The position numbers and the translations under genes are program-made. A DNA stretch of 13,589 nt from CAYQDR01 sp964416315. Its GTDB lineage: Bacteria; Methylomirabilota; Methylomirabilia; Rokubacteriales; DASRDR01. Shown here piece by piece: positions 13,062-13,589 of this stretch (position 1 is its first letter; every line of letters begins with the position of its first letter). The stretch spans positions 1 to 13,589 of the forward strand of contig CAYQDR010000127.1 in assembly GCA_964416315.1 (NCBI GenBank), in the 5' to 3' direction. The notes below the pieces were generated by a model. The model was not told the origin of the DNA. It worked only from the letters and a program-made list of their open reading frames with translations, and did not search any database.

Positions 13062-13589
13062 ATGGCCTACCGGGTTCCCCGTCGCTTCATCACCGCCCCC
13101 GACGAGCCGCCCCCGTATGGCCTCGTCGTGCTGTCGTTCGTCGGCCACACGCTGTTCCTGCTGATGGCGACGACGCTGTCCACGTACCTGGCGGCGCAGG
13201 CGGACCAGTCGAAGATCTACATCGTCAACCTGGTCCCCGCGGCGGCTCCGTTCGGGAGCCCGACGCCCCAGGTGGCCCCGCGGCCGGCCCGGGCCCTGGA
13301 GCCCGCGCCGCCCAGGCGGGAGGCGGCGCCCAGGCCCCCGGCGAAGCCCGAGGCCCCGCCAGCACGCGAGGCCGCGCCGCCCAAGCCCGAGAAGCCTGCC
13401 GAGGTGGCGCGGGCGACGCCGCCGCGCCCGGCCGAGCTGGCACGGGCGACGCCGTCGCGCCCGGCCGAGCTGGCGCTGCCGCGCCGAGCCGAGAAGGAGA
13501 CGCCGGCCCTCGAGACGGGGCCCACGCGCGAGAAGCTCCTCGGAGGCGCGCATGACGATGGGGATCATCATGACCGCCAGGGCGAAGAC
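13062..13589 (+). CDS. TonB/TolA-like energy transducer, N-terminal part
   Basis: An open frame runs from ATG 13062 to the window edge (176 codons, no stop). Residues 1-18 are cytoplasmic. A single membrane helix follows (about 19-43, YGLVVLSFVGHTLFLLMATT), with S25-x3-H29-x10-S40 matching the S-H-S positions of the TonB/TolA signal-anchor (SHLS) motif, though the Leu position is Ala. After an Ala/Pro-rich stretch there is a long Pro/Ala/Lys/Arg/Glu-rich spacer of the kind that spans the periplasm (about 66-160), including 11-residue repeats. The last residues in view (about 163-176) turn acidic and His-rich (HDDGDHHDRQGED), which is unexpected; the C-terminal TonB or TolA domain lies beyond the edge. 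Position after tolR supports the assignment; TolA versus TonB cannot be settled. Confidence 0.78.
   Translation, partial: MAYRVPRRFITAPDEPPPYGLVVLSFVGHTLFLLMATTLSTYLAAQADQSKIYIVNLVPAAAPFGSPTPQVAPRPARALEPAPPRREAAPRPPAKPEAPPAREAAPPKPEKPAEVARATPPRPAELARATPSRPAELALPRRAEKETPALETGPTREKLLGGAHDDGDHHDRQGED
13401..13466 (+). repeat. 33-bp tandem repeat in the periplasmic spacer of the TonB/TolA-like gene
   Basis: Two 33-base units (13401-13433 and 13434-13466) match at 30 of 33 positions, and a degenerate third unit starts at 13467. Each encodes an 11-residue unit ending ARATPPRPA or ARATPSRPA. Such repeats change spacer length by slippage. Confidence 0.7.

Noticed and set aside
12516..13571. Minus-strand frame opposite tolR and the TonB/TolA-like gene
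   Set aside because: Shadow of two recognised plus-strand genes; composition is typical of antisense translation of GC-rich coding DNA.
1..13589. CRISPR array, tRNA, rRNA, transposase or prophage genes
   Set aside because: I saw no regularly spaced repeats, cloverleaf with CCA end, ribosomal RNA signatures, or transposase/integrase motifs. The short hairpins are not array-like.

Overview
The window is a chromosomal segment from a very GC-rich, diderm (outer-membrane) bacterium. Diderm architecture is indicated by a Lgt prolipoprotein diacylglyceryl transferase, a BamE/SmpA-like lipoprotein and a TolQ-TolR-TonB/TolA-type energy-transducing cluster. The gene mix resembles what I know of Candidatus Rokubacteria/Methylomirabilota metagenome assemblies: an orphan PF04392-type binding protein, an amidohydrolase-2 protein, a PolB-like exonuclease and CTTTG/GAA-loop hairpins. 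That placement is an inference, not a proof.

Region 1 (1-3016) is an accessory or defence segment. It holds the 3' end of a type I restriction-modification methylase (hsdM), an overlapping complete specificity gene (hsdS), a 322-residue protein I do not recognise, and, 3 bases after it, a PIN-domain (VapC-like) nuclease. Its base and codon use is visibly less GC-biased than the rest of the window. A bulged hairpin (3034-3060) followed directly by a sigma70-type promoter (3062-3091) marks its right edge.

Region 2 (3017-7798, plus strand) is metabolic and envelope-related. It contains a small SmpA/OmlA-like lipoprotein, a DMT/EamA transporter gene broken by an apparent one-base insertion, a threonine-synthase-like PLP enzyme behind a promoter that implies a leaderless message, an amidohydrolase, a short decayed copy of an amidohydrolase 3' end, and a periplasmic ABC substrate-binding protein without its transporter. 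A perfect 14-bp hairpin (7903-7933) separates this region from the convergent operon on the right.

Region 3 (7994-11373, minus strand) is a tight operon transcribed leftwards: lgt, an RNase Z-like metallo-beta-lactamase, a membrane GGDEF diguanylate cyclase and a DEDDy 3'-5' exonuclease. Its promoter is TTGACA-N18-TATAAG at 11553-11582.

Region 4 (11644-13589, plus strand) is a divergent tolQ-tolR-tonB/tolA-like operon with its own promoter TTGACA-N18-TATCAT. It carries a paired hairpin element between tolQ and tolR, and its last gene runs off the window. lgt and the tol cluster, both envelope functions, share one intergenic control region.
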